A DNA stretch of 7,217 bases from an uncultured Mycoplasmataceae bacterium (GTDB lineage: Bacteria; Bacillota_I; Bacilli_A; Mycoplasmatales; Mycoplasmoidaceae), in NCBI GenBank assembly GCA_900316595.1, contig ONDN01000011.1:1-7217 (forward strand), read 5' to 3'. Positions 6,587 to 7,217 of the stretch are shown here, piece by piece (the first letter of the stretch is position 1; every line of letters starts with the position of its first letter). Position numbers and translations under genes: made by a program. Below the pieces are notes generated by a model. It was not told where the DNA came from and made no database searches. It worked only from the letters and a program-made list of their open reading frames with translations.

Positions 6587-6955
6587 TTTTAGCAAGGTCA
6601 ATTGCTGCTATATTACACATATAGTAGAGGAAAGTCCATGCTTGCACATTCTGTGATGAATGTAGTGTTTTAGTAGGATCAAAAAATAAATCCTAGCATA
6701 ATGATTATTATGACGGCGAAGAAAATAACTAAAGAATTTATTTTTCCATGCTATTTTCTTTAATCAAAGTGCCACAGAGACGAGCTAAAAAGAAATTTTT
6801 AGATGAAACGAGGTAAACCCCTAAAGCAAGAAACCTAAATTAATGGTAAGGGAATGCGAAAACAAGAAATGAATTGTTTTTGTGACTTAAAGAAATTTAA
6901 GTAGATAAATAATTGACAGCATATTGCTACAGAACATGGCTTATATTGCAAAATA
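6587..6955 (+). ncRNA. rnpB: RNase P RNA (M1-type ribozyme, Bacillus type B)
   Basis: The catalytic RNA that removes 5' leaders from precursor tRNAs. All conserved regions align with the Bacillus type: GAGGAAAGTCC (6627-6637), GTGCCACAGAGACGA (6769-6783), GAGGTAAACCCC (6810-6821) followed by GCAAGAAACC (6826-6835), and ACAGAACATGGCTTA (6929-6943). Helices can be drawn: terminal P1 GCAA 6592-6595 with TTGC 6946-6949, P2 GTCAATT 6597-6603 with AATTGAC 6911-6917, P3 CTATAT 6608-6613 with ATATAG 6619-6624, a 9-pair arm 6719-6727/6752-6760, a 7-pair arm 6859-6865/6874-6880, and a 6-pair arm with GAAA loop 6886-6901. Both ends are approximate to a few bases. Its arms are nearly all A-U pairs, as expected for this genome. 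It diverges from ecfA1 and ends in its own terminator. Confidence 0.95.
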
Positions 6956-6976
6956 ATTGTATTACAATTATCAATT

Positions 6977-7005
6977 AAAAACTAGGTAAATAACCTAGTT
7001 TTTTT
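6977..7005. terminator. Bidirectional intrinsic terminator after rnpB
   Basis: A perfect seven-pair stem, ACTAGGT (6981-6987) with ACCTAGT (6993-6999), has a five-base loop and can be extended by A-T pairs on both sides. Seven T (6999-7005) follow on the plus strand; on the minus strand the stem is followed by five T. It ends rnpB and can also serve the leftward gene at the right edge. Confidence 0.88.
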
Positions 7006-7043
7006 GTTTATCTTAAAAGCAAAAATGTCAATATTATATATTG

Positions 7044-7080
7044 AAAGCAATACCTAAAAATCAAGACTTTTTATTGCTTT
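7044..7080. repeat. Inverted repeat downstream of the right-edge gene
   Basis: AAAGCAATA (7044-7052) is a perfect inverted match to TATTGCTTT (7072-7080), with 19 bases between. The loop can add an A5/T5 pairing. It lies 17 bases after the stop of the leftward gene. There is no T run directly after the stem on the minus strand, so it is a poor intrinsic terminator. It may instead stabilise the 3' end of that transcript. The rest of 7006-7096 shows nothing else firm. Confidence 0.5.
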
Positions 7081-7096
7081 TACTCTAAATTTTATT

Positions 7097-7217
7097 TTAT
7101 GAACCAATTACTCTAGGAATAAGATATTCATCTCCTGTTTCAAAGTCATCTGGATAACATTCTCTTATGTGATTTGCAATATTTGTAGCTATTTCAATAG
7201 TAGGTGCATAAATATAT
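7097..7217 (-). CDS. C-terminal end of an unidentified protein; 5' part outside window
   Basis: On the minus strand an open frame enters from the right edge and ends with TAA at 7097-7099. The visible 39 residues include APTIEIATNIANHIRE and end in DDFETGDEYLIPRVIGS. The composition (acidic and polar, with ordinary codon use and no Lys/Asn runs) looks like a real soluble protein rather than a chance frame in such A+T-rich DNA, where stops are frequent. The reading-frame end also sits sensibly before an inverted repeat and the bidirectional terminator. I do not recognise the family. It could be an enzyme C-terminus, but I cannot say which. Confidence 0.65.
   Translation of the reverse strand, partial: YIYAPTIEIATNIANHIRECYPDDFETGDEYLIPRVIGS

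Noticed and set aside
6587..6955. Long non-coding stretch considered as a riboswitch or leader of a downstream gene
   Set aside because: The conserved blocks and helices match RNase P RNA from end to end, and a terminator rather than a gene follows.

Overview
The window comes from a mollicute (Mycoplasma/Spiroplasma-type bacterium). The DNA is very A+T rich. At least twelve TGA codons lie inside otherwise intact conserved genes (nucleoside permease, ecfT, truA, a small membrane protein), so TGA is read as tryptophan (genetic code 4). The genus cannot be fixed from the window. Once the code is applied there is no sign of gene decay, and no insertion sequence, CRISPR array or tRNA was seen.

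Layout. The left third (1-2362) reads rightward: the hydrophilic C-terminus of an upstream gene, a NupQ/YufQ-type nucleoside ABC permease, uracil phosphoribosyltransferase (upp), and a four-helix membrane protein that may be AtpI-like. The genes are packed with TAATG overlaps or short gaps and end in a hairpin terminator that looks bidirectional. The middle (2394-6514) reads leftward: ecfA1, ecfA2, ecfT, truA, then a two-helix membrane protein of unknown function. ecfA1/ecfA2 and ecfA2/ecfT overlap, and ecfT is 3 bases from truA. To the right, rnpB (RNase P RNA) diverges from ecfA1 and reads rightward to a second bidirectional terminator. The last 121 bases hold the 3' end of an unidentified leftward gene.

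How the genes work together. The left operon pairs nucleoside uptake with uracil salvage, which suits a parasite without de novo nucleotide synthesis. The right operon encodes the shared energising module (two ATPases and the T transmembrane protein) of an energy-coupling factor vitamin/micronutrient transporter. No substrate-binding S subunit is present here, as expected for group II ECF systems whose S subunits are encoded elsewhere. truA (tRNA pseudouridine synthase) is a common neighbour of the ecf genes.

I found no convincing new multi-gene system. The parts that homology does not readily explain are two small membrane proteins ending convergent operons at one terminator, a large extracytoplasmic insertion in EcfT, an N-terminal extension on EcfA2, the hydrophilic tail upstream of the permease, and the unidentified gene end at the right edge.
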